Shown here: one piece after another, positions 1 through 8,765 of the stretch | Layout of the letters: every line of letters starts with the position of its first letter | How positions within the stretch are numbered: position 1 is the first letter of the stretch | NCBI RefSeq assembly: GCF_004217145.1 | Contig: NZ_SHKR01000013.1 | Coordinates: forward strand, 744,001-808,000 | Direction of reading: 5' to 3' | DNA length: 64,000 nucleotides | Source of the DNA: Kribbella rubisoli | GTDB taxonomy: Bacteria; Actinomycetota; Actinomycetes; Propionibacteriales; Kribbellaceae | Notes under the pieces: model-generated | The model's input: the letters and a program-made list of their open reading frames with translations, nothing else | Database searches by the model: none | What the model was told of the DNA's origin: nothing | Position numbers and translations under genes: made by a program

Positions 1-96
1 GTACGCGGCCGCTGTCTACGACCCTGGTATGACCCACGTCATCCATCTGAATGAACCTGTCCCCGGTCACCGAACTTTCCGGGGGATACTGGAGGA

Positions 97-633
97 GTGG
101 AGGCCACCGATCACCTGAAGGCGTCGCTGTCCGCGGCGATCGCGCTGGCGAACACTTTCGGATCCGACCCGCGGCAGGGCCGCCCGGCGACGGCCCCCGA
201 CGCCGAAGCCGTTCGCGCGGCGCTCCGGCTGACCACCAACCGGGTCCCCGAGATCGACGTCGCCGACTACGCGGCCGGCGCCCCAATCTTGTACGACGCT
301 CTGCGCCGACTGCCGGATGTCGACGGTGCCGTCGACCTGGTGAACGGGTTGCTCCGGGAGACCAAGGCTGCGCCACAACTCGTCCGTCGCGACGGCGCGC
401 CCTGGCACCTGCACTTCGGCAGCCCGGACGAGGCCGCCGGATGGCTGGCCGAGCTCGCTACCGCCGTGGCGATGCTCCTCGGCAGCGACGAGGTCGACCG
501 CCTGCGCCGCTGCGAGGCGGCCCGTTGTGAAGACGTATTCCTCGACTCGACCCGCAACCGCACGCAGCGGTTCTGCTCAACGGCCTGTCAGAACCGCACC
601 AAGGTCGCCGCTCACCGCGCGCGCGTCTCCTGA
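97..633 (+). CDS. CGNR zinc finger domain protein (ABATE-like N-terminal domain)
   Basis: A 178-residue protein starting at GTG 97, with the purine-rich GGAGGA directly upstream. The C-terminus holds CEAARCEDVFLD, then RFCSTACQNRTKVAAHRAR: two cysteine pairs spaced like the CGNR zinc finger, here with CQNR in place of CGNR. The N-terminal 120 residues resemble the stress-induced domain (ABATE) that usually precedes this finger. Family members are putative transcription factors; the ligand is unknown. The stop lies inside the 3' end of the convergent acetyltransferase gene, a 57-bp overlap. The family call is solid; the role is inferred. Confidence 0.85.
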   Translation: MEATDHLKASLSAAIALANTFGSDPRQGRPATAPDAEAVRAALRLTTNRVPEIDVADYAAGAPILYDALRRLPDVDGAVDLVNGLLRETKAAPQLVRRDGAPWHLHFGSPDEAAGWLAELATAVAMLLGSDEVDRLRRCEAARCEDVFLDSTRNRTQRFCSTACQNRTKVAAHRARVS

Positions 634-1227
634 CGCCGTCACCATGGTTGCCTCGGGCAACCAGCCGAGCTTGCGGTAGAGGTGGAATCCGTCGGTGGTC
701 GCCATCAGTAAACCCGTGCTCGCGCCCTGCTCCAGCGCCCGCCGGCTCAACGCCCCCATGATGACGCTGCCGAGGCCGCGCCGCCGGTACGCCGGATCGG
801 TCTGGATGTCATGCATCACTGCATCGTCGCCGACGATTGCCACCATGCCGTGGGCCGCGACCGTGCCGTCGATCAGCACCCGCGCGTACTCCAACGAACC
901 GTCCGACTCGAACTCCGCCGTCGCCAACGGGTGTTCATGCAGGTCGATCGACATCAGCGTCTTCCGCTCCTCGAACGGCCGCGCCCCGGCAGCCGCGAGT
1001 CGACGCGCGATCTCGTTACCGGTTTGTGTGGTAACGGTCAGCCAGGTATCCGGGGTCAGCTCGGCCGCGAGCCGGTCCACGGTCTCCGCGTCGTCGCTGC
1101 GCGCGAACAGTTCCCGTTCGCGGCCGGGCAAACGCAGTACGGCGGCGTAGGCGTCGTCGTACTCGATCACCGGCTCCAGCCCGCGGCACAGCCGCCAGCC
1201 CTCCAGCCATCGCCTCACGATGTCCAT
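577..1227 (-). CDS. GNAT family N-acetyltransferase
   Basis: 216 residues. The C-terminal half has the GNAT acetyl-CoA signature: a central strand (AHGMVAIVGDDAVMHDIQTDP) followed by YRRRGLGSVIMGALSRRA, matching the R/Q-x-x-G-x-G/A loop, and then FHLYRKLGW typical of the last helix. The N-terminal half is less conserved and may bind substrate. The substrate cannot be read from the sequence. Convergent with the CGNR gene and overlapping its 3' end. Confidence 0.85.
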   Translation of the reverse strand: MDIVRRWLEGWRLCRGLEPVIEYDDAYAAVLRLPGRERELFARSDDAETVDRLAAELTPDTWLTVTTQTGNEIARRLAAAGARPFEERKTLMSIDLHEHPLATAEFESDGSLEYARVLIDGTVAAHGMVAIVGDDAVMHDIQTDPAYRRRGLGSVIMGALSRRALEQGASTGLLMATTDGFHLYRKLGWLPEATMVTASGDARAVSGDLGAVLTGR

Positions 1228-1263
1228 GACGGCGAGTGTAACTGTTTATCGCGGATTAGTCAG

Positions 1264-2409
1264 TTACGTAGTTCCGAGAACGAAGGTCTGGATCGCGACG
1301 ACCGCGGCGCCGCGGGCCCACTCGCTGAAGTCGGCAGGCTGCAGGACCATCGGTAGCTCCGCGGCCGACGGATGCCGGTCGGCGTGCAGGGCGGCCAGGA
1401 GGTCGTCATGTGCGACCTCGGCCAGCCGGACACCTTCACCGCCGAGGACGACGAGTTCGGGCATGGTGAAGTTCGCCGCTGCCGCGATCAGCTTTCCGAG
1501 AGCGCGACCGGCGCGGCCGATCACCTCGCGGGCGGCGGGATCACCTTTCGCGGCGAGATCGAGCGCCTCGTCGTACCCGACCGGCCGGCCGATCGCCGTA
1601 CCGACCTGTTCGGTGATGGCGCCGACGGTCAGCAGGCTGAGCGCACAGCCGCGATGGCCGCGGTCGCAGGTCGGGCCGTCCGGGAGGAGTGGGTGATGAC
1701 CGATCAGGCCGATGGTGACGTCCGGGCTGTCGACGACCTGGTTGTGGACGACCAGCCCGTACCCGACGCCGGCGCCGATCGTGACCAGTACGAAGCGGTC
1801 CGAGTTCCGGCCGGCGCCGAACCAGTGGGTGGCCTCGGTCAGCGAGGTCAGGTCGTTGGTGACCACGATCGGGACGCTGGTGTGCGCCGCGAGGATCTCG
1901 CCGAACGGTACGTCGACCCAGTTGAGGTACGGACCCCAGCGGACCTCGGATCCGTCCGCGACGCGGCCGCCGATCGAGACGCCGAGCCCGGTGATCGCCG
2001 TACCGCCCGGGACCTGGACCGCGAGCTCGTCCAGGATCTCGAGAACGAGGTCGGCCACCGCGGACGGGGTGGGATCGGTGAGCGGACGCTCGACGCTCGC
2101 GATCACGTCTGCCCGCAGAGTCGTGAGTACGCCGATCGCGGAGTCGCCGGTGAGCTTGATGCCGACGAAATGGTGCGCGTTCGCGTCGAGGTCGAGCGGT
2201 TGCGACGGGCGGCCGACCCTGGCGTCTGTCGGACCGCCTTCGACCTCGACGAGCAGGCCCGACTCGACCATCGGTTTCGTCAGGCGGGTGAGGCTGCCGG
2301 GGGACAGACCGACGCGACGGGAGAGCTCGGCGCGCGACAACGGCCCGTCCAGCAGGATCTCCAACGCCACCTGCCGTGACGGACCGGACAACGGCTGCCA
2401 AGCGCCCAC
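1264..2409 (-). CDS. ROK family transcriptional regulator
   Basis: 381 residues: an N-terminal winged helix (LSRAELSRRVGLSPGSLTRLTKPMVESG, about residues 20-50) followed by a ROK sugar-kinase-like domain. The ROK part includes GLGVSIGGRV, LVTIGAGVGYGL and the zinc-binding cluster CDRGHRGCALSL (about residues 248-259), where the usual C-x-C-x4-C is altered. Such proteins are normally sugar-responsive repressors of carbohydrate genes. No sugar operon adjoins it, so its target is not evident. It may regulate itself. Confidence 0.9.
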   Translation of the reverse strand: MGAWQPLSGPSRQVALEILLDGPLSRAELSRRVGLSPGSLTRLTKPMVESGLLVEVEGGPTDARVGRPSQPLDLDANAHHFVGIKLTGDSAIGVLTTLRADVIASVERPLTDPTPSAVADLVLEILDELAVQVPGGTAITGLGVSIGGRVADGSEVRWGPYLNWVDVPFGEILAAHTSVPIVVTNDLTSLTEATHWFGAGRNSDRFVLVTIGAGVGYGLVVHNQVVDSPDVTIGLIGHHPLLPDGPTCDRGHRGCALSLLTVGAITEQVGTAIGRPVGYDEALDLAAKGDPAAREVIGRAGRALGKLIAAAANFTMPELVVLGGEGVRLAEVAHDDLLAALHADRHPSAAELPMVLQPADFSEWARGAAVVAIQTFVLGTT

Positions 2410-2660
2410 TGCGTCAGAGTAGCCGCCGGATCAGCGGACGAGTCGATGGCGCGTTGGGTGAGGGACGCCGGGACGTGACCCGGTCCGCCGTTCTGGCCGC
2501 ACAAATCCCGGCGTCAAGCTCACCCAATGCCAGTCAGATGTCCACAACCCCTCGAATCGAGTGAACACCGTGGAGGCGCAGTACCCAACTCTCATCGAAG
2601 TATGCAACGGATTTCACTCCGCGTTGCCTCGACAACGCTGTCAGAATGCGCCGCGTCCGG

Positions 2661-3389
2661 TCAGTGCGGGAGCTTCCGGGTATCGATCAGGTGCTGGGCG
2701 ACGTCGCGGAGCTTGGTGTTGGTGTCCTGCGAGTACCGCTTGAGGATCGCGAAGGCCCGATCGGCGTCCACGTCGAAGCGCTCCATCAGGATGCCCATCG
2801 CCTGGCCGACCAGCTTCCGCGCGTCGACCGCCTGCGTCATCGACTCCTCGTGCCGCGCCGACGCCACCGCGACCGACGCGTGCCGCGCGAGAATGTGCGC
2901 GACCGCCTCGTCGTCCTCGGTGAACGCGTCCGGGACCGGGCTGTACAACCCCAGTACGCCGACGGTCTGTCGCGTTGCGTCACCGGTTGCGAGCGGTACG
3001 TCGAGGACGCTGCGTACGCCCAGCGCCGACACCTTCGCCGCCCACTCGGGCCAACGGTCGTCGGTGGTCGTGTCCCGGATCAGGATCGGAGTGCGGTCGT
3101 TGAGCGCAGTGACAAGCGGTCCACTCTCGGTGGTGATCTGCAGCTCGTAGACATCCGCGACGACAGGGTCCGTGACAGCGGCGATCTCCGCCCGCGAACC
3201 ACGGGTGTACAAGGCCACGCCGGCGTACGTACAACTCAATGCCTGCAGCGCGAACTGCACAACAGCGTCGATCGTCTCCTCGACACCGTCCGCATCGTGC
3301 AACTCGATCGCCAGCCGGGCAAACGTATCCGCCGACGTAGCGAAGTCAGGCTCGGTCACAGGGGGCTCCAGGACATGGTCGTGCAACAA
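2661..3389 (-). CDS. GAF and ANTAR domain-containing protein
   Basis: 242 residues. A GAF domain fills roughly residues 25-165 (VVQFALQALSCTYAGVALYTR ... LDVPLATGDATRQTVGVLGLYSP), and an ANTAR RNA-binding domain closes the protein (ARKLVGQAMGILMERFDVDADRAFAILKRYSQDTNTKLRDVAQHLIDT). The GQAMGILME and RYSQ motifs are typical. In actinobacteria these proteins couple ligand or stress sensing to antitermination by binding paired hairpins in nascent mRNA. The target is not visible here. It stands alone. Confidence 0.92.
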   Translation of the reverse strand: MLHDHVLEPPVTEPDFATSADTFARLAIELHDADGVEETIDAVVQFALQALSCTYAGVALYTRGSRAEIAAVTDPVVADVYELQITTESGPLVTALNDRTPILIRDTTTDDRWPEWAAKVSALGVRSVLDVPLATGDATRQTVGVLGLYSPVPDAFTEDDEAVAHILARHASVAVASARHEESMTQAVDARKLVGQAMGILMERFDVDADRAFAILKRYSQDTNTKLRDVAQHLIDTRKLPH

Positions 3390-3534
3390 GGCACGGCAAT
3401 CATGCAGCCCACAGCCACCAGAACGTTAGCCAGTCCACCGAAACGAGACCAAGGCCGGAATCCCGGGAGATTATTGGGTACCCCCGCGGTGCAGCGGGCA
3501 GCCGACCCAGCGTGCTCGGCGGCCGCTTTCTTCG

Positions 3535-3625
3535 TCGCTCCGCTCCTCAGCGCACCCGCTCCACACGCACCCCGCCCACCCCCGGGCTCATCGCCCGGAG
3601 CATCCCTTCCGGCTAACGCCGGACC
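3535..3625. repeat. Intergenic repeat, copy A
   Basis: The stretch CTTCGTCGC...CCCGCCCACCCC...GGGCTCATCGCCCGGAGCATCC...TCCGGCTA recurs in inverted orientation at 4715-4802. The core 3584-3605 (22 nt) is identical to the reverse complement of 4735-4756. The region from about 3430 to 4000 has no convincing gene. Confidence 0.65.
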
Positions 3626-3710
3626 TGCGCGCTGCCGCGCGGTCGACCACCCCTGGTCTGGCTGGTCCGCATCTGTTGAGCGGATTGTGGTGAGCCTCCG
3701 CGGTGCTAGG

Positions 3711-3765
3711 CGCGACTCCTTCGTCGCCGTGCTGAGCGCCCGCCCACGGGTTCATAGCCCAGAGA
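3711..3765. repeat. Intergenic repeat, copy B (partial)
   Basis: Positions 3711-3732 (CGCGACTCCTTCGTCGCCGT plus GC) are the exact reverse complement of 4781-4802. The next 30 bases, which include CGCCCGCCCACGGG and a degenerate TCATAGCCCAGAG, follow the same consensus with gaps. It is a diverged third copy. Confidence 0.6.
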
Positions 3766-3902
3766 CACCTGGCGCGGGGTCACGATTCGTTCGCGTGGTC
3801 ACACGACGATCACCTACAGCGGAGGGAGACCTTCGACCAACCCACCACCGACGAGCCCCTCACCGAAACCGCCACCTTCGTCAACCAGTAGCCGCGCAGG
3901 AG

Positions 3903-3989
3903 CGCCGAGTCGTGGCAGATGGTTCGCGGCGGGAACGCCCAGTCGTGAGGATTGGCTTGTGAAACGCAGCCGCTTCTCACGACTCGGCG
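3903..3989. repeat. Short inverted repeat pair CGCCGAGTCGTG / CACGACTCGGCG
   Basis: Perfect 12-bp arms at 3903-3914 and 3978-3989 enclose 63 bp, with a third partial AGTCGTGA between them. They sit just downstream of the DinB remnant. This could be an old insertion-element end or a hairpin. No function is assigned. Confidence 0.35.
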
Positions 3990-4000
3990 GATTAGTTGCC

Positions 4001-4066
4001 CTAAGCGCCGGTTGCTCCGTCGAGTTGTTCACGGAGGATGTCGGCGTGGCCGTCGTGGCGGGCCGG
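4001..4066 (-). pseudogene. 3' remnant of a DinB/DUF664-family gene
   Basis: On the minus strand the sequence reads ARHDGHADILREQLDGATGA followed by TAG. This matches the typical C-terminus of actinobacterial DinB (DUF664, mycothiol-dependent transferase-like) proteins, normally about 170 residues. Nothing resembling the rest of the domain lies upstream at higher coordinates; the sequence runs directly into the acetyltransferase leader. I infer a gene truncated by deletion, leaving about 20 codons. Confidence 0.6.
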
Positions 4067-4097
4067 GGGGATTCACCAGGGTGTGCAGACTAGGTCG

Positions 4098-4535
4098 ATG
4101 TCCGACAACCGAACTCTGATCCGCCCGGCTCGCCTAGACGACGGCGAGCAGGTCTGGCCGCTTGCCCGCGACTTCGCCACCTCGTTCAAGCTCGAGCGTG
4201 CTGCATTCGACGCCACCTGGCCACAGCTGGTCGGGGCTCCGCACACGGTTCTGCTCGTTGCGGAGACGGCTGAGCGCGGTGTTGTGGGCTACTTGCTCGG
4301 CAACAGCCATCTCACCTTTCTGGCCAACGGCCCCGTCGCGTGGGTTGAGGAGCTCATGGTCGACCAGCAGATGCGACAAGCTGGCATCGGACGCCTTCTG
4401 ATGGATCAGGCCGAGAACTGGGCCCAGTCCGTAGGTGCCTCCTATCTTGCGCTCGCCAGCCGTCGAGCAGGCGATTTCTACCTCGCCCTCGGGTATGAGG
4501 ACTCCGCAACCTTCTACAAGAAGACGTTCAACTGA
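4098..4535 (+). CDS. GNAT family N-acetyltransferase
   Basis: 145 residues from ATG 4098 (MSDNRTLIRPARLDD). Translation of the open frame upstream of this ATG shows no homology. The GNAT fold is clear: VAWVEELMVDQQMRQAGIGRLLMDQAENWAQ carries the acetyl-CoA loop (R-Q-x-G-I-G), and the C-terminus ends FYLALGYEDSATFYKKTF. Substrate unknown. It is isolated, bracketed by inverted copies of an intergenic repeat (3.5-3.8 kb and 4.7-4.8 kb), and may have arrived with them. Confidence 0.85.
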   Translation: MSDNRTLIRPARLDDGEQVWPLARDFATSFKLERAAFDATWPQLVGAPHTVLLVAETAERGVVGYLLGNSHLTFLANGPVAWVEELMVDQQMRQAGIGRLLMDQAENWAQSVGASYLALASRRAGDFYLALGYEDSATFYKKTFN

Positions 4536-4714
4536 ACGACACTCGACCCGGCCACGGCGCCACCTGAGCCGTGTCCGCCAGCGCGAGCGGTCAGCGCGGA
4601 AAGTGCCGGCCCGGCCGTGCCAGGCGGCCGGTCGCGCGGGTAGGTGCGGCAGCCCGCCGGCTCCGCAGGTATCCTCGACTCCGGATCCTGCCGCAACTAC
4701 GGCGCCAGCCGGAA

Positions 4715-4802
4715 AGACCGGCGGTAGCCGGAGAGGATGCTCCGGGCGATGAGCCCCGGGGGTGGGTGGGGCGGCGCGGAGCACGGCGACGAAGGAGTCG
4801 CG
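4715..4802. repeat. Intergenic repeat, copy C (inverted)
   Basis: This is the inverted copy of the repeats at 3.5-3.8 kb. 4735-4756 matches copy A exactly and 4781-4802 matches copy B exactly, each over 22 nt. It ends about 70 bp before the NhaA gene, so it lies in or near that gene's promoter region. The stretch 4536-4873 holds no gene that I can support. Confidence 0.65.
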
Positions 4803-4873
4803 TGTAGCACCTCGATGGGCTGTCTTCAGTTACCCCACCTCATTCGCTGGTCGGGCTGGTTACAGTTTCCCGT

Positions 4874-6760
4874 GTGGCGGACTTGAGTGGTCTGTTCAGT
4901 GGGCGGACCAGTTGGCGGCGGGAGGTTGCCGCGCCGATGCGGTCCTTTCTGCGGACCGAAGCGGGGAGTTCTGGCGTACTCGCGGCCGCGATCGTTCTCG
5001 CGCTGCTGTGGGCGAACCTCTTCCCGGGTATGTACGACGACCTCTGGCGCACCCATCTGTCGATCGGGCTCGGGGACGACGTACTGAGCCTGGATCTGCG
5101 GGAGTGGATCAACAGCGGCCTGATGACGCTGTTCTTCCTGGTGGTCGGGCTGGAGGCGCGTCGGGAGTTCGACCTCGGCGATCTCCGCGATCGCACCCGG
5201 TTCATCCTGCCGATGCTCGCTGGGATCGCGGGCATGGTCGCGCCCGTACTGATCTACCTGGCGTTCAACGCGGGCGGACCGGGCTCGCACGGTTGGGGCG
5301 TCGCGATGTCCACCGACACCGCCCTCGCCCTCGGCCTGCTTGCGCTGGTCGGTCGCGGCGTACCAGATCGCGTAAGGGTCTTCCTGCTGACCGTCTTCGT
5401 CGTCGACGATCTGCTCGCGCTGGTCGTCATTGCGGTCGTCTACAGCGAGGACATCCAGCTGATGCCGCTCGTGCTGGCGATCATCGCGTTCGCGATCGTG
5501 CTGGTGCTCTCGCTGTTCCATGTCCGCAGAGCCTGGGTGTACGCCGTCCTCGGCGTCGCCATGTGGGCTGCCCTCCTCAAATCCGGTGTCGACCCGGTCG
5601 TGGCAGGACTGGCGATCGGCCTGACCGCGCCGGCGTACTCACCCGGACGAGAAGAGCTCGAGCAGGCGACCGGCCTCTTCCGGCTGTTCCGCGAGCAGCC
5701 GACTCCGGAGCTCGCGCGCTCCGCGACCGTCGGCCTGACCACGACGATCTCGCCGAACGAGCGCCTGCAGTACCTTTACCACCCCTGGACCAGCTACCTC
5801 ATCGTCCCGCTGTTCGGCCTCGCCAATGCCGGCGTGACCATCGACATGGCGTTCCTCGGGCGCGCGTTCACGTCGCCGATCACGCTCGGCATCCTGCTCG
5901 GGTACGTCATCGGCAAGCCGGTCGCGGTGACGTCGGTGTCGTGGCTGCTGGAGCGTCTCAGCGCCGGCCGGATCCGGGCCGGTGTCGGCTGGGCCGCGGT
6001 GCTCGGCAGCGGGACGATCGCCGGGATCGGGTTCACCGTCTCCTTGCTGATCGCAACGATCGCGTTCGACGGGCCGCAGTTGGCCGAGGCGAAGGTCGGT
6101 CTGCTGTCGGCGGTGGTCGTCGCGTCGGCGCTCACCTGGGTGGTGTTCCGCGCGGCCAAACTGCTCTCCCCGCCGAAGAAGGCGTACGCGCTGCTCGGCA
6201 ACGCGGAGCAGCTGCAGGACCTGACCGACCCGGTCGATCCGGAGCGCGACCACATCCGCGGTCCGAAAAACGCATCGGTGACCCTGGTCGAGTACGGCGA
6301 CTTCGAGTGCCCGTACTGCGGTCTGGCCGAGCCGATCATCCGCGACGTCATGCAGGACGACGACCTCCGATTCGTCTGGCGGCACCTGCCGCTGTCCGAC
6401 GTACACCCCAGAGCACAGATCGCCGCCGAGGTGGCTGAGGCGGCGGCCGAGCAAGGCGCGTTCTGGGAGATGCACGACCTGCTGCTCGCGAACCAGGACG
6501 ACCTGCAGCCGGCTGACCTCATGCGGTACGCACGGGAGCTCGGCCTGGACGCGGACAGGCTCCACGACGATGTGAAGCGCCATGTTGCCGCGGCCCGGGT
6601 CGCGCAGGATGTCGAGTCCGCCGACATCAGCGGCGTGTCCGGTACGCCGACGTTCTTCGTGAACGGTCAGCGGCACTACGGCGCGTACGACGTGGAGTCG
6701 CTGAAGGCGGCGATCAAGGTGGCGCGGGCGCGGGCCAAGATCACGCAGCATCATGGCTGA
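4874..6760 (+). CDS. nhaA: NhaA-type Na+/H+ antiporter fused to a DsbA-like thioredoxin domain
   Basis: 628 residues from GTG 4874. Residues about 20-430 are an NhaA antiporter with about twelve hydrophobic segments, including MSTDTALALGLLAL and VFLLTVFVVDDLLALVVIA. The aspartates of TDTA and VVDDL correspond to the ion-binding aspartates of NhaA. After a linker, residues about 455-625 form a DSBA-like thioredoxin fold with active site ECPYC near residue 480 and the cis-proline loop SGTPTFFVNG. The transporter should exchange protons for Na+ across the membrane. The fused thiol domain is known from actinobacterial NhaA proteins, but its role is unclear. It is longer than the roughly 390-430 residues of plain NhaA because of the fusion. 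Confidence 0.93.
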   Translation: MADLSGLFSGRTSWRREVAAPMRSFLRTEAGSSGVLAAAIVLALLWANLFPGMYDDLWRTHLSIGLGDDVLSLDLREWINSGLMTLFFLVVGLEARREFDLGDLRDRTRFILPMLAGIAGMVAPVLIYLAFNAGGPGSHGWGVAMSTDTALALGLLALVGRGVPDRVRVFLLTVFVVDDLLALVVIAVVYSEDIQLMPLVLAIIAFAIVLVLSLFHVRRAWVYAVLGVAMWAALLKSGVDPVVAGLAIGLTAPAYSPGREELEQATGLFRLFREQPTPELARSATVGLTTTISPNERLQYLYHPWTSYLIVPLFGLANAGVTIDMAFLGRAFTSPITLGILLGYVIGKPVAVTSVSWLLERLSAGRIRAGVGWAAVLGSGTIAGIGFTVSLLIATIAFDGPQLAEAKVGLLSAVVVASALTWVVFRAAKLLSPPKKAYALLGNAEQLQDLTDPVDPERDHIRGPKNASVTLVEYGDFECPYCGLAEPIIRDVMQDDDLRFVWRHLPLSDVHPRAQIAAEVAEAAAEQGAFWEMHDLLLANQDDLQPADLMRYARELGLDADRLHDDVKRHVAAARVAQDVESADISGVSGTPTFFVNGQRHYGAYDVESLKAAIKVARARAKITQHHG

Positions 6761-6824
6761 ATTTTGATGTACTAGGGCATTTCTGCCACTGTTCGCGTAC
6801 CGCCGGATGGCTGACTCTGGCTGC

Positions 6825-7262
6825 ATGACCAAACAGATCGACCAGGCCGCCGTCGCACACTTCGCGGAGCGGCTGGCGTACGAAACAGACGTGTCGGATG
6901 TCGCCTCGGATATCGGCGGCGGGGTGACGGGCTGGGTGCTGATCGACAGCCGCAGTCAGGAGAGCTGGGACCAGGGGCACGTGCCCGGCGCGGTCCACCT
7001 GCCGACCAGGGAGATCGCGGCGCGCGCGGCGTCCGTCGTACCTGAAGGTGTGGGTGTCGTGACGTACTGCTGGGGGCCGGGATGCAACGGCGCGACCCGC
7101 GCTGCGCTGGAGTTCGCGAAACTGGGATATCCGGTCAAGGAGATGATCGGCGGGTTCGAGTATTGGACGCGTGAAGGGCTGCCGGTAGAGACCGCCGACG
7201 GGGTTGATCGCCGGCTACCGGATCCGCTCACCGCGCCACGCGGAGTCGCGTGCGCGTGCTGA
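6825..7262 (+). CDS. Rhodanese-like domain protein
   Basis: 145 residues from ATG 6825 (MTKQIDQAAVAHF); an in-frame ATG at 6807 is an alternative. A single rhodanese domain has VLIDSRSQESWDQGHVPGAVHLP, then the active-site loop YCWGPGCNGAT with the catalytic cysteine near residue 81, and ends YWTREGLPVE. It probably acts as a sulfurtransferase or persulfide carrier. The C-terminal ACAC dipeptide pair is unusual. It follows nhaA by 64 bp on the same strand and could be co-transcribed. Confidence 0.85.
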   Translation: MTKQIDQAAVAHFAERLAYETDVSDVASDIGGGVTGWVLIDSRSQESWDQGHVPGAVHLPTREIAARAASVVPEGVGVVTYCWGPGCNGATRAALEFAKLGYPVKEMIGGFEYWTREGLPVETADGVDRRLPDPLTAPRGVACAC

Positions 7263-7375
7263 AAGCCCTGTGAACGTTGAGGTTTTACACAGATTGAACT
7301 CGCCGTGGTGAACCGCTGACTCTCTGTGCGTTACCCTCGTACTGGACGTTAGACGCCTCGACGCGAGGAGACAGT

Positions 7376-8224
7376 GTGACCGATCAGCCGATGAACGACG
7401 GCGGGCTGGTCGCGCACGGGATCGACACCACGCGCCCGAGCGTGGCGCGGGTGTACGACTACGCCCTCGGCGGCAAGGACAACTACGAGTCCGACCGCGC
7501 GCTGTACCGGCAGATCATGAAGATCGCGCCGGAGACACCCGTCTGGGCCCGGGCGAACCGGGCCTGGCTCCGCGAGGTGATCACCTGGCTGGCCGACGAG
7601 GCCGGCGTACGGCGGTTCATCGACGCGGGCTCCGGCCTGCCGACCGCGGAGAACACCCACCAGATCGCCCAGAAGGTCAACGCCGACGCCTCGGTGATCT
7701 ACATCGACAACGACCCGTCCGTGGTCGCCCACGGGCGGGCGCTCCTGCTCGACAATGACCGGACGCAGTTCACCGCCGCGGATCTGACCAAGCCCGACGT
7801 GGTGCTGGCGGATCCTGCGATCAGGGACCTGCTGGCCGGCGGTGAGCCGGTCGCGCTGGTGATGGCGCTGATGCTGCACCACATCCACGACTACGAGCAG
7901 ACGCGGGAGATCGCCGCGAAGTACGTCGACGCCCTGCCGCCGGGGTCGTATCTGGCGATCACGCACGCGTGCAACCCGGGCGACGGCGGTCCGGTCGACG
8001 TGCTGGTGACCGAGCTGCTCGAGAACGTCAAGGACGCGTTCCCGACCCTGGCGTTCCGTTCGGCCGAGCAGATCTCGTCGCTGTTCGGCGACCTGGAGCT
8101 CCTCGAGCCGGGCGTCGTCCCGCTGGGCGAGTGGCACGTCCCCGGCGGTCGCGTCGAGGAGGAGCACCCGGCCGACATCCGCGACGCCATCTACGGCGGA
8201 GTCGGCCGCAAGGCCACGAGCTAA
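7376..8224 (+). CDS. SAM-dependent methyltransferase, SAV2177/DUF574 family
   Basis: 282 residues from GTG 7376 with AGGAG eight bases upstream. It opens with IDTTRPSVARVYDYALGGKDNYESDR, the hallmark N-terminus of the DUF574 family, which is abundant in actinomycetes. A Rossmann methyltransferase core follows (FIDAGSGLPTAENTHQIAQ, VIYIDNDPSVVAHG, ALMLHHIHDYEQT). The substrate is unknown for the family. Transcribed alone. Confidence 0.93.
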   Translation: MTDQPMNDGGLVAHGIDTTRPSVARVYDYALGGKDNYESDRALYRQIMKIAPETPVWARANRAWLREVITWLADEAGVRRFIDAGSGLPTAENTHQIAQKVNADASVIYIDNDPSVVAHGRALLLDNDRTQFTAADLTKPDVVLADPAIRDLLAGGEPVALVMALMLHHIHDYEQTREIAAKYVDALPPGSYLAITHACNPGDGGPVDVLVTELLENVKDAFPTLAFRSAEQISSLFGDLELLEPGVVPLGEWHVPGGRVEEEHPADIRDAIYGGVGRKATS

Positions 8225-8254
8225 CCCGGGAGCTGGCCCGCAGCTGATCCGGAG

Positions 8255-8758
8255 CTAGCCCAGGTTGGCCAGGTAGTCCGCGTTCCCGCGGATCGCGGCC
8301 TCGTAGCGCTTGATCTCGGCCGAGTCGACCTTGTCGGCGATCACCAGCAGCAGCGTGGCCAGCGCCTTGTCGTGTTTCCCGGCAGCGTGCAGCGTCAGCG
8401 CCTTGAAGACCCGGAGCGAGTCCGATTCCGGATACTCCGCGCACGCGTCCTTGAACACCGCCAGCGACTCGTCGAAGCGGTCGAGGTTGCGCAGCGTGCT
8501 GCCGTACTGCAGCAGGCACTTGCGGCGCGTCTCCCCGGTGAGCCCCGGCAGCGCGCGCTCGTAGTACCCGACCGCCTTCTCCTCCTGGCCGGCGGTGTCG
8601 TACGACCCACCGACCTCGTAGAGCACGTACGGGTTGTCCGGATGCTCGCTCAGCAGCTTCTCGAAGAAGGCGATCGTCGGGCCCATGTTCGCCCGGTCCC
8701 GCTTGGCGAACGCCTCCTCGATCGTCGCAGCCAGCTCCGGCGTCAGATCAGTCGTCAC
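8255..8758 (-). CDS. Tetratricopeptide repeat protein
   Basis: 167 residues of helical repeats of about 34 residues, e.g. NPYVLYEVGGSYDTAGQEEKAVGYYERAL and CLLQYGSTLRNLDRFDESLAVFKDACAEYPES. The TPR fold is plain. These small actinobacterial proteins have no assigned function and probably mediate protein contacts. It is 7 bp from the DUF1622 membrane-protein gene on the same strand, so probably translated from a shared transcript. Confidence 0.85.
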   Translation of the reverse strand: MTTDLTPELAATIEEAFAKRDRANMGPTIAFFEKLLSEHPDNPYVLYEVGGSYDTAGQEEKAVGYYERALPGLTGETRRKCLLQYGSTLRNLDRFDESLAVFKDACAEYPESDSLRVFKALTLHAAGKHDKALATLLLVIADKVDSAEIKRYEAAIRGNADYLANLG

Positions 8759-8765
8759 AGCTCCA

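Noticed and set aside
2646..3962. Long plus-strand open frame of 438 codons
   Set aside because: It runs antisense to the GAF-ANTAR gene, is Arg-rich and shows no domain; a high-GC shadow frame.
3814..4032. 72-codon minus-strand frame
   Set aside because: It overlaps the DinB remnant in another frame and has no recognisable sequence.
5639..6832. 397-codon minus-strand frame opposite nhaA
   Set aside because: Composition is that of an antisense frame (RRD, DRR repeats) and nhaA is certain.
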